A DNA stretch of 64,000 nt from Propioniciclava soli (GCF_014858005.1 NZ_JACYOT010000004.1:310001-374000); one strand, 5' to 3'. Shown: positions 1 through 12,322, numbered from the stretch's first letter. The notes: generated by a model not told the origin, from the letters alone. Translations and numbers: made by a program.

Positions 1-881
1 CCGCCGAAGACGCCGCGTTCGCCGACGAGGCAGCCTCGCTGGCGACTGCCCTCGACGGTGTCACCGAACGGCTGGCCGCCCTGTTGGCCCCCCGCGACCC
101 GCACGACAGCGCCGATGCCCTGCTCGAGATCAAGTCGGGCGAGGGCGGTGAGGAGTCGGCGCTCTTCGCCGGCGACCTGTTCCGCATGTATGCCCGCTAC
201 GCCGAGCAACAGGGGTGGAAGGTCGAGGTGCTCGACGCCGTCGAGACCGACCTGGGCGGCTACAAGTCGCTCACCCTGGTGGTGAAGGCAACCGGCTCGG
301 GGGCGGGGCCGCGCCCCTACGGCGTGCTGAAGTTCGAGGGCGGCGTCCACCGCGTGCAACGGGTTCCCGTCACCGAGACCCAGGGCCGCGTGCACACCTC
401 GGCCGCCGGCGTCCTCGTGATGCCCGACCTGGAGGACGACACCGAGGTCGCGATCGACCCCGACGACCTGCGCATCGACGTGTACCGCAGCTCCGGCAAG
501 GGCGGGCAGGGCGTCAACACGACCGACTCCGCGGTGCGGATCACCCATCTACCCACGGGCGTGGTCGTGACGTGCCAGAACGAGCGCTCCCAGTTGCAGA
601 ACAAGGCCTCGGCGCTGCGCATCCTGCGCGCCCGGCTGGTGGCCCACGCCGAGGAGCAGGCGGCTGCGGAGGCGTCCGCGAGCCGCCGCTCTCAGGTGCG
701 CACGGTGGATCGCAGCGAGCGCATCCGCACCTACAACTTCGGCGAGAACCGCATCGCCGACCACCGCGTCGGCTACAAGGCCTACAACCTCGACCAAGTG
801 CTGGCCGGCGACCTGCAGGCCGTCATCGATGCCCTGCAGGCGGCCGACCTCGCCGAGCGGCTCGGCGCCGTGGAGGGCTGA
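1..881 (+). CDS. prfA: Peptide chain release factor 1 (5' end outside window)
   Basis: Release factor that recognises UAA and UAG in the ribosomal A site and triggers hydrolysis of peptidyl-tRNA. About 292 residues are visible, against about 360 in the family, because the start lies before the window. The GGQ catalytic loop is seen in [14 protein letters not shown]. The tripeptide PVT, in the context [13 protein letters not shown], is the RF1-type PxT stop-codon determinant, which separates it from RF2. The reading frame is open from base 3. The stop codon is followed after one base by prmC, whose product methylates this GGQ glutamine, so the two are almost certainly co-transcribed. Confidence 0.97.
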   Translation, partial: AEDAAFADEAASLATALDGVTERLAALLAPRDPHDSADALLEIKSGEGGEESALFAGDLFRMYARYAEQQGWKVEVLDAVETDLGGYKSLTLVVKATGSGAGPRPYGVLKFEGGVHRVQRVPVTETQGRVHTSAAGVLVMPDLEDDTEVAIDPDDLRIDVYRSSGKGGQGVNTTDSAVRITHLPTGVVVTCQNERSQLQNKASALRILRARLVAHAEEQAAAEASASRRSQVRTVDRSERIRTYNFGENRIADHRVGYKAYNLDQVLAGDLQAVIDALQAADLAERLGAVEG

Positions 882-882
882 G

Positions 883-1722
883 GTGCGCCCCTCCGCCCTG
901 GTCGCGCGGGTGAGCGCCGCGCTGGGGTCGGCCGCGGAGGCGCGCACGCTCGTCGCCCACGCGCTGGGCACGGAGCCCGCTCGCCTTCCGCTGGCCCCGG
1001 ACGCCACCCCCGCCCAGATCGACCGGCTCGACGCGCTGGTCGGACGCCGCCACGCCGGGGAGCCGGTGCAACACCTCACCGGGGAGGCGTTCTTCCGCAC
1101 CGTGCGCGTCGCGGTGGGGCCCGGGGTGTTCGTGCCCCGGCCCGAGACCGAGGTGATGACCGGCTGGGCGCTCGACCGGCTCGCCGAAGGGAATACAGCC
1201 GTACCCCGCGTGGTGGAGCTGTGTGCGGGCTCCGGCGCGATCAGCCTCGCGTTGGTCACGGAGCGACCCGGGCTCGACGCGCATGCCGTCGAGTTCAGCG
1301 CGGACGCCGTGGGCTACCTGCGGCGCAACCTGGCCGGGACGGGCGTCACGGTGGTGCACGGTGACATGGCGGACGCCTTCGGCGAGCTCGACGGCACGGT
1401 GGACCTCGTGATCGCCAACCCGCCCTACGTTCCGCTCGGGCACTGGGCCGACATGCCGGCCGACGTCCGCGACCACGACCCCCTCGAGGCGCTCGTCTCG
1501 GGTGAGGACGGCCTGGACGCGATGCGGGTGGTGGCCCGGGTGGCGGCCCGCCTGCTGCGGCCCGGCGGCTGGGTGTGTGCCGAGCACGCGGAGGTGCAGG
1601 AGCGCTCGGCGCCGGAGGTGTTCGTGCGCCACGGCGGCTTCGTCCGCGTGCGCGATGAGCGCGACCTGCTCGGCAGGCCGCGGTTCGTCACGGCCGTCCG
1701 GGCTGGCAGGATGGCCCCGTGA
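883..1722 (+). CDS. prmC: Release factor glutamine N5-methyltransferase
   Basis: SAM-dependent methyltransferase that modifies the glutamine of the GGQ loop in release factors. 279 residues, the usual family length. The catalytic NPPY motif is seen in VIANPPYVPLG, and the SAM-binding motif I region reads VVELCAGSGAISLAL. The N-terminal helical domain that binds the release factor is present. The GTG at 883 is chosen because it lies one base after the prfA stop and gives the expected N-terminus. It overlaps the next gene by four bases (GTGA), as expected for translational coupling. Confidence 0.95.
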   Translation: MRPSALVARVSAALGSAAEARTLVAHALGTEPARLPLAPDATPAQIDRLDALVGRRHAGEPVQHLTGEAFFRTVRVAVGPGVFVPRPETEVMTGWALDRLAEGNTAVPRVVELCAGSGAISLALVTERPGLDAHAVEFSADAVGYLRRNLAGTGVTVVHGDMADAFGELDGTVDLVIANPPYVPLGHWADMPADVRDHDPLEALVSGEDGLDAMRVVARVAARLLRPGGWVCAEHAEVQERSAPEVFVRHGGFVRVRDERDLLGRPRFVTAVRAGRMAP

Positions 1723-2459
1723 ACGACCGCATCTGGAGCACCGGGGCCGATCTCGAGGCGGCCTACGACGCCGCCACGGACGCCGTGGCCGCGGGGCAGG
1801 TCATCGTGCTGCCCACCGACACCGTCTACGGGGTGGGGGCAGACGCCCTGAATGCCGAGGCGGTGCAGCGCCTGTTGGACGCCAAGCAGCGTGGCCGGGA
1901 GTTCCCCCCGCCGGTGCTGGTGGCGGAGGTGCCCATGCTCCGGGCGCTCGCCGAGGGCGTGGACGACCGCGTCCGGGCGCTGGCCGAGGCCTTCTGGCCG
2001 GGCGCGCTGACGCTCGTCCTGCGGTCGGCCCCCACCTTGCGGATGGATCTGGGGGATCGGGGCGACACCATCGCCGTCCGCGTGCCCGACCACGACCTCA
2101 CGCGGGAGTTGCTGCGCCGCACCGGCCCGCTCGCGGTCAGCAGCGCCAACGTCCACGGCGCGGACGCCGCGCTCACCGCCGAGGACGCCGCCGCCCAGCT
2201 CGGCGATGCGGTGGCGGTCTACCTCGACGGGGGCCCCGGCAGTGGGCCGGTGCCGTCCACGATCGTCGACCTCACCGGCGAGCAGGCGCGGGTGCTTCGT
2301 GAGGGGCGCATCACCGTGGCCGACCTGAACAACGCCGTACCGGGGCTCATCCCCGAACCCGAGCCGGGGGCGGCTGAGCCGGAGGCGTCCGTGCCCGCAG
2401 AGGCCGTACCCGAACAGGTCGCACAGGGGGAGGCCGCACCGGAGGAGGGGAGCGCCTGA
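1719..2459 (+). CDS. L-threonylcarbamoyladenylate synthase (Sua5/YrdC family)
   Basis: Makes threonylcarbamoyl-AMP from threonine, bicarbonate and ATP for the t6A37 modification of tRNA. 246 residues. The YrdC domain covers about residues 15-200, with the family signature PTDTVYGVGADA near the N-terminus and later SSANVHG. The C-terminal 40 residues are a Pro/Ala/Glu-rich acidic tail with no recognisable domain; the Sua5 C-terminal domain is absent. The start GTG overlaps the prmC stop, and the next gene begins at the base after this stop. The prfA-prmC-sua5 order is widely conserved in actinobacteria. Confidence 0.93.
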   Translation: MNDRIWSTGADLEAAYDAATDAVAAGQVIVLPTDTVYGVGADALNAEAVQRLLDAKQRGREFPPPVLVAEVPMLRALAEGVDDRVRALAEAFWPGALTLVLRSAPTLRMDLGDRGDTIAVRVPDHDLTRELLRRTGPLAVSSANVHGADAALTAEDAAAQLGDAVAVYLDGGPGSGPVPSTIVDLTGEQARVLREGRITVADLNNAVPGLIPEPEPGAAEPEASVPAEAVPEQVAQGEAAPEEGSA

Positions 2460-3560
2460 GTGCGCGAGTACCTGCTCGTCCTCCTCGTGGCCGCCGGGGT
2501 CACCTACGTCACGGCGAGCCTGGCCCGCCGCGTCGCCTTCCGCTACCAGGCGGTCGCGCTGGTGCGCGACCGGGACGTGCACACCAAGCCCATCCCGTAC
2601 TTCGGCGGCATCGCGATGCTGGCCGGCACCACCGCGTCGCTGGTGCTGGCCACGAACCTCCCCTGGTTGGGGCGGTTCGAGCTGGTGCAGCGCGACGCGT
2701 GGGCGGTGTTCTGGGCGTGCGTGCTCATCGTGACCGTCGGCGTCGTCGACGACATGTTCGAGCTGGGCGCGCTGGCGAAGATGTCGGGGCAGGTGCTGGC
2801 CGCCGGCATCGTCGTCCTCAACGGCGTGAAGTTCTACTGGATCCCGTTGCCCGGCCGCATCATCTCCCTCGACGACGTGAGCGCCGTCGCCCTGGCCGTC
2901 TTCGTCATCGTCTTCTGCGTGAACGCCATCAACCTGATGGACGGCCTCGACGGGCTCGCCGCCGGGGTGGTCGCCATCGGCGCCGCAGCGTTCTTCGTCT
3001 ACGCGTACCTGCTGAGTTTCGAACAGGATCTCGTGCGGGCGACGACCAGCTCCCTGCTCACCGTGGGGCTCGTGGGAGTCTGCCTGGGGTTCCTGCCCCA
3101 CAACGTGCACCGGGCCCGCATGTTCATGGGCGACTCCGGGTCGATGCTGTTGGGCTTCTTGCTGGCGACCTCGATGATCTCGCTCACGGGGCAGCTCGAC
3201 CCGTCCCGCATCGACGCCCACGAGGCCGCGTTCACCAGCGCCTACCTGCCCCTCATCCTGCCTGTCGCCGCCATGGCGCTGCCGTTCATCGACCTGGTGA
3301 GCGCGTACGTCCGTCGCACGATCGCCGGCAAGCTGTGGTTCCAGGCCGACAAGCAGCACCTGCACCACCGGATGCTCCAGCGCGGGCACTCCCACGGTGC
3401 CGCCGTCGCGCTGTTGTGGCTGTGGTCGGCCGTCATTGCGTTCGGGGTCGTGGCGATCGGCATCACCGAGGCGTGGTGGGCCTGGGCCCTGCTGCTGGGC
3501 GGCATCGTCCTCGCGGCCGGGTTGACGTTCCGCCGACGCGAGGTGGGTGCGGGTGTCTGA
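2460..3560 (+). CDS. Undecaprenyl-phosphate sugar-1-phosphate transferase, WecA/MraY superfamily
   Basis: Polytopic membrane enzyme (366 residues, about 10-11 hydrophobic segments) that moves a HexNAc-1-phosphate from UDP-sugar to decaprenyl or undecaprenyl phosphate. Superfamily motifs are visible: the DD pair in VGVVDDMFELG, NLMDGLDGLAAG, FMGDSGSMLLG, and the histidine motif KQHLHHRML. The position between sua5 and the atp operon matches the mycobacterial WecA homologue (Rv1302), which starts the arabinogalactan linker. By inference it could also prime the polysaccharides encoded at 22.9-46.1 kb, because no other initiating transferase is seen in the window. It starts at the base after the sua5 stop. 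Confidence 0.92.
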   Translation: MREYLLVLLVAAGVTYVTASLARRVAFRYQAVALVRDRDVHTKPIPYFGGIAMLAGTTASLVLATNLPWLGRFELVQRDAWAVFWACVLIVTVGVVDDMFELGALAKMSGQVLAAGIVVLNGVKFYWIPLPGRIISLDDVSAVALAVFVIVFCVNAINLMDGLDGLAAGVVAIGAAAFFVYAYLLSFEQDLVRATTSSLLTVGLVGVCLGFLPHNVHRARMFMGDSGSMLLGFLLATSMISLTGQLDPSRIDAHEAAFTSAYLPLILPVAAMALPFIDLVSAYVRRTIAGKLWFQADKQHLHHRMLQRGHSHGAAVALLWLWSAVIAFGVVAIGITEAWWAWALLLGGIVLAAGLTFRRREVGAGV

Positions 3561-3996
3561 CAAGCCGATGAGCCCCGCCGCCCGGCGCGCGCAGCGTCTG
3601 CTGGTGGGCGGGCTGGCGGGGGGCCACCTGGTCGCCCTGGCCGTGGTGGCGGGGTTCGCCGTGGCCGGTGGGGCCTCCGCGGCGGCGTCGGCCCTGCTGG
3701 GGGCGGGGGCCACGCTGGTGTTCTACACGGTCGGGCTCGGCGTCCAGGTCGCCGTCGCGGACGCCCCACCGCGGACGGTGCTGTGGGCATCCCTGGCGTC
3801 CTACGTGCTGCGCGTGAGCGTGTTCGGCCTCCTCCTCGGCGTCGCGCTCACCCGGGTGGACGCCCAGGCCTGGGTGGATGACGTGGCGTTGGTGGTGGGC
3901 ACCATCGGGGCCCTGCTGGGCTGGCTGGTGGCCGAGGTGTGGGTGTACTCCCGCCTCCGCATCCCCACCTACGACGAGCCTCGCCACGATGGCTGA
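3553..3996 (+). CDS. AtpI-like small membrane protein
   Basis: 147 residues with four hydrophobic segments and a cytoplasmic C-terminus (RLRIPTYDEPRHDG). Size, topology and position before atpB fit the AtpI/UncI group, which helps c-ring assembly or carries Mg2+/Ca2+ at the ATP synthase; sequence similarity to characterised AtpI is not obvious by eye. GTG at 3553 overlaps the end of the preceding gene by eight bases; GTG 3547 or ATG 3568 are alternatives. A likely atp promoter follows downstream, so the gene may be transcribed with the WecA unit rather than with the other atp genes. Confidence 0.7.
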   Translation: MSDKPMSPAARRAQRLLVGGLAGGHLVALAVVAGFAVAGGASAAASALLGAGATLVFYTVGLGVQVAVADAPPRTVLWASLASYVLRVSVFGLLLGVALTRVDAQAWVDDVALVVGTIGALLGWLVAEVWVYSRLRIPTYDEPRHDG

Positions 3997-4013
3997 ATCT
4001 CCGCCCGGCTGAT

Positions 4014-4042
4014 GTGACTCCGCTCCGGGGCGCTGCTAGGGT
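4014..4042 (+). promoter_or_regulatory. Probable promoter of the ATP synthase operon
   Basis: A -35-like GTGACT (4014-4019), a 17-bp spacer and an extended -10 TGCTAGGGT (TAGGGT at 4037-4042) lie in the only sizeable gap of the prfA-atpC block. The predicted leader before atpB is about 125 nt. Assigned by motif inspection only. Confidence 0.5.
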
Positions 4043-4173
4043 TTCTCCCGATGGACGGGCGGTCTGCCCGCACGCCCGCCGCGCGGGTGTCGCGCATGCA
4101 CCGCCTGCTCCAGGCAGGGCGCTCAGAGTTGCGCTCGGTTGGGCGCGCACACCACGAGGGTCGAGGAGGCAGC

Positions 4174-4986
4174 ATGGGCGGAGTGATCCCTCCCTTGGAG
4201 GCGGAGTTCTGGCCGCCGGGGGAGCACAGCTTCGACTCACGCCCCCTGCTGCCCGGCGTGCTGCCGGACTGGGTGAACAACCACGCGTTCCAGGCCGTCT
4301 TCAGCGTCGTCCTCGTGATTCTGTTCTGGTGGTGGATGACGCGTCGTCAGACGATCGTCCCCGGGCGCAAGCAGGCGGTGGGCGAGATGCTCTACGACCT
4401 GATCCGCAACGGCATCGCGCGTGACATTCTCGGCCCCCAGTTCCGCGCCTATCTGCCCTTCCTGGTGGCGCTGTTCTCGTTCATCTGGGTGAACAACCTG
4501 TTCGGCCAGTTCTTCTTGTTCATGTTCCCGACGATGTCGAAGATCGGCTACGTCTGGGCGTTGGCGCTGATCGCGTGGTTGGTCTACAACGGCGCGGGCA
4601 TCCGCAAGCACGGGTTCTTCGGCTACCTCAAGCATGCGACGCTGCCGGCGGGGGTCCCCAAGTTCCTGTGGTGGCTCATCATCCCGTTGGAGTTCCTGTC
4701 CAACATCATCGTCCGGCCGCTCACCCTCGGTCTGCGTCTGTTCGCCAACCTGTTCGCCGGCCACCTGGTCATCGTCGTGTTCGTCGTGGGTGGCACGCTG
4801 CTGCTGACGGCGACGGAACCGTTGGCCGGGTTCTCCGTGCCGCTGCTGACCACCGCCGGCGTCGTCTCGTTGTTGTTCAGCTTCGCGATCTTCGCCCTGG
4901 AGCTCCTCATCGGTGCCATCCAGGCGTACATCTTCACCGTCCTGACCGCCCAGTACGTGGCCTCGGCGATCGCCGAGGACCACTGA
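4174..4986 (+). CDS. atpB: ATP synthase Fo subunit a
   Basis: Membrane stator subunit that forms the two proton half-channels against the c-ring. 270 residues with five or six transmembrane helices. The segment [14 protein letters not shown] contains the essential arginine, and the penultimate-helix region [16 protein letters not shown] is typical. ATG 4174 is chosen because GAGGAGG ends six bases before it; an in-frame upstream ATG at 4051 would add 41 hydrophilic residues unlike the family. First gene of the B-E-F-H-A-G-D-C order. Confidence 0.96.
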   Translation: MGGVIPPLEAEFWPPGEHSFDSRPLLPGVLPDWVNNHAFQAVFSVVLVILFWWWMTRRQTIVPGRKQAVGEMLYDLIRNGIARDILGPQFRAYLPFLVALFSFIWVNNLFGQFFLFMFPTMSKIGYVWALALIAWLVYNGAGIRKHGFFGYLKHATLPAGVPKFLWWLIIPLEFLSNIIVRPLTLGLRLFANLFAGHLVIVVFVVGGTLLLTATEPLAGFSVPLLTTAGVVSLLFSFAIFALELLIGAIQAYIFTVLTAQYVASAIAEDH

Positions 4987-5036
4987 CCCAACCCGTCTTT
5001 CGCCCGAAAGAAACCGTCCGAAAGGAACCAACACCC

Positions 5037-5270
5037 ATGCTCCCCACTCTGCTGGAGATCAACATCAACGGCTCGATCAACATGATCGGCTACGCGCTGG
5101 CGACCCTCGGCCCGGCCATCGGCGTGGCGTGGATCTTCGCATCGGTCATCAACGGCACGGCGCGTCAGCCCGAGGCCCGTGGCGCCATGATGGGCACCGC
5201 GTGGATCGGCTTCGCCGTGGTCGAGGCGCTCGCCATCATCGGCATCGCCCTCGCCTTCGTGCTGCAGTGA
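5037..5270 (+). CDS. atpE: ATP synthase Fo subunit c
   Basis: Proteolipid of the rotating c-ring, 77 residues, with two transmembrane helices joined by the polar loop [11 protein letters not shown]. The proton-binding acid is the Glu in FAVVEALAI of helix 2. No sodium-type ligand set is obvious, so it is inferred to be proton driven. A good Shine-Dalgarno (AAAGGAA) precedes ATG 5037. Confidence 0.97.
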   Translation: MLPTLLEININGSINMIGYALATLGPAIGVAWIFASVINGTARQPEARGAMMGTAWIGFAVVEALAIIGIALAFVLQ

Positions 5271-5284
5271 TCTGAGGATCGCCC

Positions 5285-5830
5285 ATGCTGCCCCTTGCAG
5301 GAGAATCACCGCTGGGCCCGCTCCTCCCCGAACACTGGGAGGAGTTCTGGATCGGGCTGGCGCTCTTCGCGATCGTGTACTTCGCGATCGCGAAGTTCAT
5401 CGTCCCGAAGTTCGAGCAGACGTACGCGGAGCGCACCGCCGCCATCCAGGGCGGCATCGAGAAGGCGGAGGCCGCGCAGGCCGAGGCGTCCGCCGCGCTC
5501 GAGGAGTACCGCGCCCAGCTCGCCACCGCTCGCGACGAGGCCTCCCGCATCCGTGAGGAGGCCAAGACCCAGGGTGCGGCGATCATCGCCGACATGCGCC
5601 AGCAGGCGGCCGACGAGTCGAATCGCATGCTCGCCAACGCGAAGGCACAGATCGACGCCGAGCGCGCCGCGGCCGTCAACGCGCTGCGCACCGAGGTGGG
5701 CGGGCTGGCCACCACACTGGCCGGCCGGATCGTCGGGGAGTCCCTCGACGACGACGAGCGCGCCCGCCGCACGGTCGACCGCTTCATCGCCGACCTCGAG
5801 CAGCAGCCCGCCGGGGTGGAGCACGCATGA
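5285..5830 (+). CDS. atpF: ATP synthase Fo subunit b
   Basis: Peripheral stalk subunit of 181 residues. One N-terminal transmembrane helix (about residues 20-40, GLALFAIVYFAIAKFIV) is followed by a long charged Ala/Glu/Arg-rich helix expected to form the dimeric right-handed coil. It is a separate gene, unlike the b-delta fusion of mycobacteria. The stop overlaps the atpH start by four bases (ATGA). Confidence 0.96.
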   Translation: MLPLAGESPLGPLLPEHWEEFWIGLALFAIVYFAIAKFIVPKFEQTYAERTAAIQGGIEKAEAAQAEASAALEEYRAQLATARDEASRIREEAKTQGAAIIADMRQQAADESNRMLANAKAQIDAERAAAVNALRTEVGGLATTLAGRIVGESLDDDERARRTVDRFIADLEQQPAGVEHA

Positions 5831-6621
5831 GCGCCGCCGCCGCCTCCCGGCTCTCGGCCCTCGACGGCGTCCTGGACGCGCGGACGCCCAGCGTCACGCT
5901 CGCCCTGGAGCTGTTCGAGTTGGCGGACGCCATCGCCGTCCAGCCGGCGCTGCGGCGTGCGTTGACCGATCCCGGGACGCCGGACGACGCGCGTGCCGAC
6001 CTGGTGGGGGCGCTGTTCGGCCCCCGCACGGGGCCGGACGCCGTGGCCGTGCTCGCCGAGACCGCGCGGACGCGCTGGTCGACGCCGCGGGAGTTCGTCG
6101 CCGCTCTCGAGCGCCAGGCCGTCCGGGCCCTGCTCGTGACGGCGCAGGGCAACGGCGAGCTGGACGAGGTGGAGGACCAGCTGTTCCACATCGAGCGGCT
6201 GGTGGACGCGCACCCCGACCTCCGCTCGGCGATCAGCGACCGACGCAGCAGCCTCACCGCCCGGGCCGACCTGATCGGCGGTCTGGTGGACGGGCGAGTT
6301 CTCCCCGTCGTCGCGCAACTGGCGAGGCGCGCCGTCGCCGCCCACCGCCGGACGTTCGCGCTGACGGTGGAGGAGTACCTCACCCTCGCCGCCGACCTGC
6401 GTTCGCGGGCCGTGGCGACCGTCGAGGTGGCGCGACCCCTCACCGACGAGCAGCTTGACCGCCTCACCACCGCGCTCAGCCGCCAGGCCGGGCGCGACGT
6501 CACCGTGCGGGTGGTCGTCGATCCGTCGGTGATCGGCGGGGCACGGGTGACGCTCGGTGACGAGGTCATCGAGGGCACCGTCGCCGGACGCCTGCACGAC
6601 GCCCACCGCAAGCTGGGCTGA
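5827..6621 (+). CDS. atpH: ATP synthase F1 subunit delta
   Basis: Couples the b stalk to the top of the alpha3beta3 head. 264 residues, longer than the about 180 of E. coli but normal for actinobacteria, where an N-terminal extension precedes the OSCP fold. The C-terminal OSCP signature is seen around [20 protein letters not shown] and [20 protein letters not shown]. Translationally coupled to atpF. Confidence 0.93.
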   Translation: MSAAAASRLSALDGVLDARTPSVTLALELFELADAIAVQPALRRALTDPGTPDDARADLVGALFGPRTGPDAVAVLAETARTRWSTPREFVAALERQAVRALLVTAQGNGELDEVEDQLFHIERLVDAHPDLRSAISDRRSSLTARADLIGGLVDGRVLPVVAQLARRAVAAHRRTFALTVEEYLTLAADLRSRAVATVEVARPLTDEQLDRLTTALSRQAGRDVTVRVVVDPSVIGGARVTLGDEVIEGTVAGRLHDAHRKLG

Positions 6622-6668
6622 CCCCACTCACGTACCAACCCATCCGAAGAAGCGAAGGACACCAAGCC

Positions 6669-8300
6669 ATGGCGGAACTCACGATCCGGCCCGACGAGAT
6701 CCGGGCCGCGCTCGACCGGTTCGTCCAGAACTACACCCCCGACGTCGCGACCCGCGAGGAGATCGGCGTCGTCACGACGTCCGGCGACGGCATCGCCCGC
6801 GTCGAGGGCCTGCCGTCGGCGATGGCCAACGAGCTGCTGGAGTTCGCCAACGGCACCCTGGGCATCGCCCAGAACCTCGACGTCCGCGAGATCGGCGTCG
6901 TCGTGCTCGGCGACTCCGAGGGCATCGAGGAGGGCTCGACGGTGCGGCGCACGGGCGAGGTGCTCAGCATCCCCGTGGGCGAGGGCTACCTGGGCCGCAC
7001 CATCGACGCGATGGGCAACCCGATCGACGGCCTCGGCGACATCGCCGACGTCGAGGGGCGCCGCGTCCTGGAGCTGCAGGCCGCCGGCGTCATGGATCGC
7101 CAGGAGGTCCGCGAGCCGTTGCAGACCGGCATCAAGGCCATCGATGCGATGATCCCGATCGGCCGCGGCCAGCGCCAGCTGATCATCGGCGACCGCAAGA
7201 CGGGCAAGACCGCCATCGCGGTCGACACGATCATCAACCAGCGCGCGAACTGGGCGTCGGGTGACCCGACCAAGCAGGTGCGCTGCATCTACGTGGCGAT
7301 CGGTCAGAAGGGCTCCACCATCGCGGCCCTCCGCAAGACGCTCGAGGACGCGGGCGCGATGGACTACACGACGATCGTGCACGCCCCGGCGTCCGACCCC
7401 GCGGGCTTCAAGTACATCGCCCCGTACGCGGGCTCGGCCATCGGCCAGCACTGGATGTACGCCGGCAAGCACGTCCTGATCATCTTCGACGACCTCACCA
7501 AGCAGGCCGAGGCGTACCGCGCCATGTCGCTGCTGCTGCGCCGTCCGCCCGGCCGCGAGGCGTACCCCGGCGACGTCTTCTACCTCCACAGCCGTCTGCT
7601 GGAGCGCTGCGCGAAGCTCTCCGACGAGCTCGGCGGCGGCTCGATGACCGGCCTGCCGATCATCGAGACGAAGGCCAACGACGTGTCGGCCTACATCCCG
7701 ACCAACGTGATCTCGATCACCGACGGCCAGATCTTCCTGCAGTCCGACCTGTTCAACGCCAACCAGCGTCCGGCCATCGACGTGGGCATCTCGGTGTCCC
7801 GCGTCGGCGGTGCCGCGCAGGTGAAGGCGATGAAGAACACCGCCGGCACCCTGAAGATCGGCCTGGCCCAGTACCGCGACATGCAGGCGTTCGCCATGTT
7901 CGCGTCCGACCTGGACGCCGCCTCGCGTCGCCAGCTCGAGCGCGGGGCGCGGCTCACCGAGCTGCTGCGCCAGCCGCAGTGCTCCCCGTACCCGGTGGCC
8001 GAGCAGGTCGTCAGCGTGTGGGCGGGCACGAACGGCCACTTCGACGACATCGAGGTCTCCGACGTGCTGCGCTTCGAGCAGGAGCTCCTGGAGCACCTGC
8101 GCCTGAACACGCCGATCATCGCGACCCTCGCCGAGACGAACGTGTGGGACGACGACACGGCCGCAGCCGTGACGCGGGAGATCGCCGTCGTCAAGCAGCA
8201 GTTCCACGCCGATCGACACGGCGTGACCGACGACGAGCAGCACGCACGCGCCATCGAGGAGGACTCCTTGGAGTCCGAGCAGATCGTGGTCGAGGGCTGA
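6669..8300 (+). CDS. atpA: ATP synthase F1 subunit alpha
   Basis: Non-catalytic nucleotide-binding subunit, 543 residues. Walker A reads GDRKTGKTA, with Lys in place of the common Gln. The region [21 protein letters not shown] (split here as [13 protein letters not shown] and DVFYLHSR) and the arginine finger context [11 protein letters not shown] are present. The C-terminus carries about 30 extra acidic residues beyond the E. coli end, common in actinobacteria. Shine-Dalgarno GAAGGAC precedes ATG 6669. Confidence 0.98.
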   Translation: MAELTIRPDEIRAALDRFVQNYTPDVATREEIGVVTTSGDGIARVEGLPSAMANELLEFANGTLGIAQNLDVREIGVVVLGDSEGIEEGSTVRRTGEVLSIPVGEGYLGRTIDAMGNPIDGLGDIADVEGRRVLELQAAGVMDRQEVREPLQTGIKAIDAMIPIGRGQRQLIIGDRKTGKTAIAVDTIINQRANWASGDPTKQVRCIYVAIGQKGSTIAALRKTLEDAGAMDYTTIVHAPASDPAGFKYIAPYAGSAIGQHWMYAGKHVLIIFDDLTKQAEAYRAMSLLLRRPPGREAYPGDVFYLHSRLLERCAKLSDELGGGSMTGLPIIETKANDVSAYIPTNVISITDGQIFLQSDLFNANQRPAIDVGISVSRVGGAAQVKAMKNTAGTLKIGLAQYRDMQAFAMFASDLDAASRRQLERGARLTELLRQPQCSPYPVAEQVVSVWAGTNGHFDDIEVSDVLRFEQELLEHLRLNTPIIATLAETNVWDDDTAAAVTREIAVVKQQFHADRHGVTDDEQHARAIEEDSLESEQIVVEG

Positions 8301-10700
<2,400 letters not shown>

Positions 10701-10701
10701 C

Positions 10702-11121
10702 ATGGCGTTGCCGGACAGCCTGCTGCGCGTCGAGGTGGTGAGCGCGGACGGCGTCATCTGGGAGGGTGAGGCCGAGTCCGTGATCGCCCGGACGACGGAG
10801 GGTGACATCGGCATCCTCCCCAACCACGAGCCGTTGCTCGCGGTGCTCGTCCCGTCGGCCGCCGAAGTGCTGTCGAGCGAGGGCAACCGCGAGATCGTGG
10901 CGCTGGACGGCGGGTTCCTGTCCGTCGCCGGCAACCGCGTCGCCATCCTCAGCGGTTATGCGAAGATGGCCCAGGAGATCACCCTCGCGGACGCCGAAGT
11001 CGAGCTCGCCGAGGCGACGAAGAACCTCGAGGCTGGTCACAACGACGAGACGACCAAACACCACTTCGACCGCGCGACGGCCCAGGTGAAGGCCGCGCAC
11101 CGCATGGCGGGGCGCCACTGA
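10702..11121 (+). CDS. atpC: ATP synthase F1 subunit epsilon
   Basis: Rotor and inhibitory subunit, 139 residues: N-terminal beta-sandwich (about residues 1-85, with ILPNHEPLLAVL) plus a C-terminal helical hairpin (ADAEVELAEATKNLEA onward). It begins one base after the atpD stop. Last gene of the atp operon proper. Confidence 0.95.
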   Translation: MALPDSLLRVEVVSADGVIWEGEAESVIARTTEGDIGILPNHEPLLAVLVPSAAEVLSSEGNREIVALDGGFLSVAGNRVAILSGYAKMAQEITLADAEVELAEATKNLEAGHNDETTKHHFDRATAQVKAAHRMAGRH

Positions 11122-11180
11122 TCCGCAGCGGCCCGGCCCTGGCGGCCGAGCGGCGTTGACGACAGCCTGGAGGGGCACAC

Positions 11181-11627
11181 ATGGGCGACTGGGTCATCCT
11201 GACCGAGATCGCCCTGCTCGTCGTCCTGGCGGCAATCGTGGTGCCCGTCGTCGGCCTGTTCGCCCGGCGTCGGTGGCTCTCCAGTCGCGGACGGGTGTTC
11301 GACTGCGCGCTGCGCCGCGGCCCGCACCCCCGGGGCTCCGGTTGGATGCTGGGCACGGCGCGCTACAGCGCCGACCGCCTGTCGTGGTACCGCACCTACA
11401 GCCTCGCCATCCGGCCTCGGGTCGAGCTCGGCCGCGACGAGATCGAGGTGGTCCGCGTCCATCCCGCGACGGCGCACGAGAAGCGCGACCTGTTGCCGGA
11501 TTCGATCGTCGTCGACCTGGGTGGGCGGCACGGTGGCACGCAGATCGCGATGGACCGTGACCACCTGACGGCCTTCCTCAGCTGGGCCGAGGCCGCCGCC
11601 CCCGGGGGTGGTCTGCGCGGGGCTTGA
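11181..11627 (+). CDS. DUF2550 family membrane-anchored protein
   Basis: 148 residues. One N-terminal transmembrane helix (about residues 6-28) is followed by a soluble domain with the conserved pattern RGRVFDCALR, YSADRLSWYRTYSLA and LSWAEAAAPGG near the end. This family sits directly behind atpC in many actinobacteria; its function is unknown. Shine-Dalgarno TGGAGGGG precedes ATG 11181. It converges on the adenosyltransferase gene with a 10-nt gap. Confidence 0.85.
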   Translation: MGDWVILTEIALLVVLAAIVVPVVGLFARRRWLSSRGRVFDCALRRGPHPRGSGWMLGTARYSADRLSWYRTYSLAIRPRVELGRDEIEVVRVHPATAHEKRDLLPDSIVVDLGGRHGGTQIAMDRDHLTAFLSWAEAAAPGGGLRGA

Positions 11628-11637
11628 CCTCCCCGGC

Positions 11638-12309
11638 TCAGGCGCCCGTGTCGGCGTCCGCCTTGTTCCCACCAGCGCGCTCGATGCGGGCCCGCTGCCG
11701 CTCGGCACGGGCACCGACGGGGGCGCGGTCCTTGCCCGGCACCCACAAGACATCGCCGGCGTCGCTGTTCACCGCGCGAGCCAGGATGAACAGCAGGTCG
11801 CTGAGCCGGTTGAGATAAGTCAGCGCCAGCGGGTTCACCCCGCCGTGCTCCGGGGCGAGTCCGTGTTCCTGCGCCGCCGCCCACCCGGCCCGCTCGGCGC
11901 GGCGCACCACGGTGCGCGCCACGTGCAGGTGGGCCCCGGCGGGGGTCCCCCCGGGCAGGATGAACGACACCAGGTCGGGCAGCGGCTCACCGAAGGTGTC
12001 GCACCACTCCTCCAGACGGTCGATCGAGGCCTGTTCGATGCGCAGCGGCGGCCACGCCGGGTCGGGCACCACCGGGTTGGACAGGTCGGCGCCCACGTCG
12101 AAGAGCTCGTTCTGGATCGCGGCGAGCGCATCCGCCATCGCGCGAGGCACCCCCGCGGTGGTGAGCGCGACGCCCAGAATGCTGTTCGCCTCGTCCACCG
12201 CGCCGTAGGCCTCGACGCGGGCGTCCGTCTTCGGCACCTCGCTCATGTCGGAGAGCCGGGTGTGGCCCGCGTCACCGGTCCGGGTGTAGATCCGCGTGAG
12301 GTTCACCAT
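11638..12309 (-). CDS. Cob(I)alamin adenosyltransferase, PduO type
   Basis: Transfers the adenosyl group of ATP to cob(I)alamin, giving coenzyme B12. 223 residues, helical bundle trimer family. The ATP-binding N-terminus TRTGDAGHTRL and the later VEAYGAVDEANSILG, FILPGGTPAGAHLH and LNRLSDLLFILAR are all typical. Product context: methylmalonyl-CoA mutase of propionate metabolism needs adenosylcobalamin, and the epimerase of that pathway is at 17640-18092. The ATG at 12309 is supported by a TAGGGT box seven bases upstream, so the mRNA is probably leaderless. The C-terminal 20 residues are a charged extension. Confidence 0.95.
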   Translation of the reverse strand: MVNLTRIYTRTGDAGHTRLSDMSEVPKTDARVEAYGAVDEANSILGVALTTAGVPRAMADALAAIQNELFDVGADLSNPVVPDPAWPPLRIEQASIDRLEEWCDTFGEPLPDLVSFILPGGTPAGAHLHVARTVVRRAERAGWAAAQEHGLAPEHGGVNPLALTYLNRLSDLLFILARAVNSDAGDVLWVPGKDRAPVGARAERQRARIERAGGNKADADTGA

Positions 12310-12316
12310 GGTCACC

Positions 12317-12322
12317 ACCCTA
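12317..12322 (-). promoter_or_regulatory. -10 box of leaderless promoter, adenosyltransferase gene
   Basis: TAGGGT on the minus strand, seven bases before ATG 12309. No convincing -35. It fits the TANNNT-N6-8-start pattern seen at other genes here. Confidence 0.5.

Noticed and set aside
1425-3713. Long minus-strand frame opposite sua5 and the WecA-type gene
   Set aside because: The plus strand holds well-conserved motifs; the minus translation is Arg/His/Gly-rich and has no domain.
4051-4173. Upstream ATG start for atpB
   Set aside because: It would add 41 residues absent from the family and has no ribosome site; ATG 4174 has GAGGAGG.
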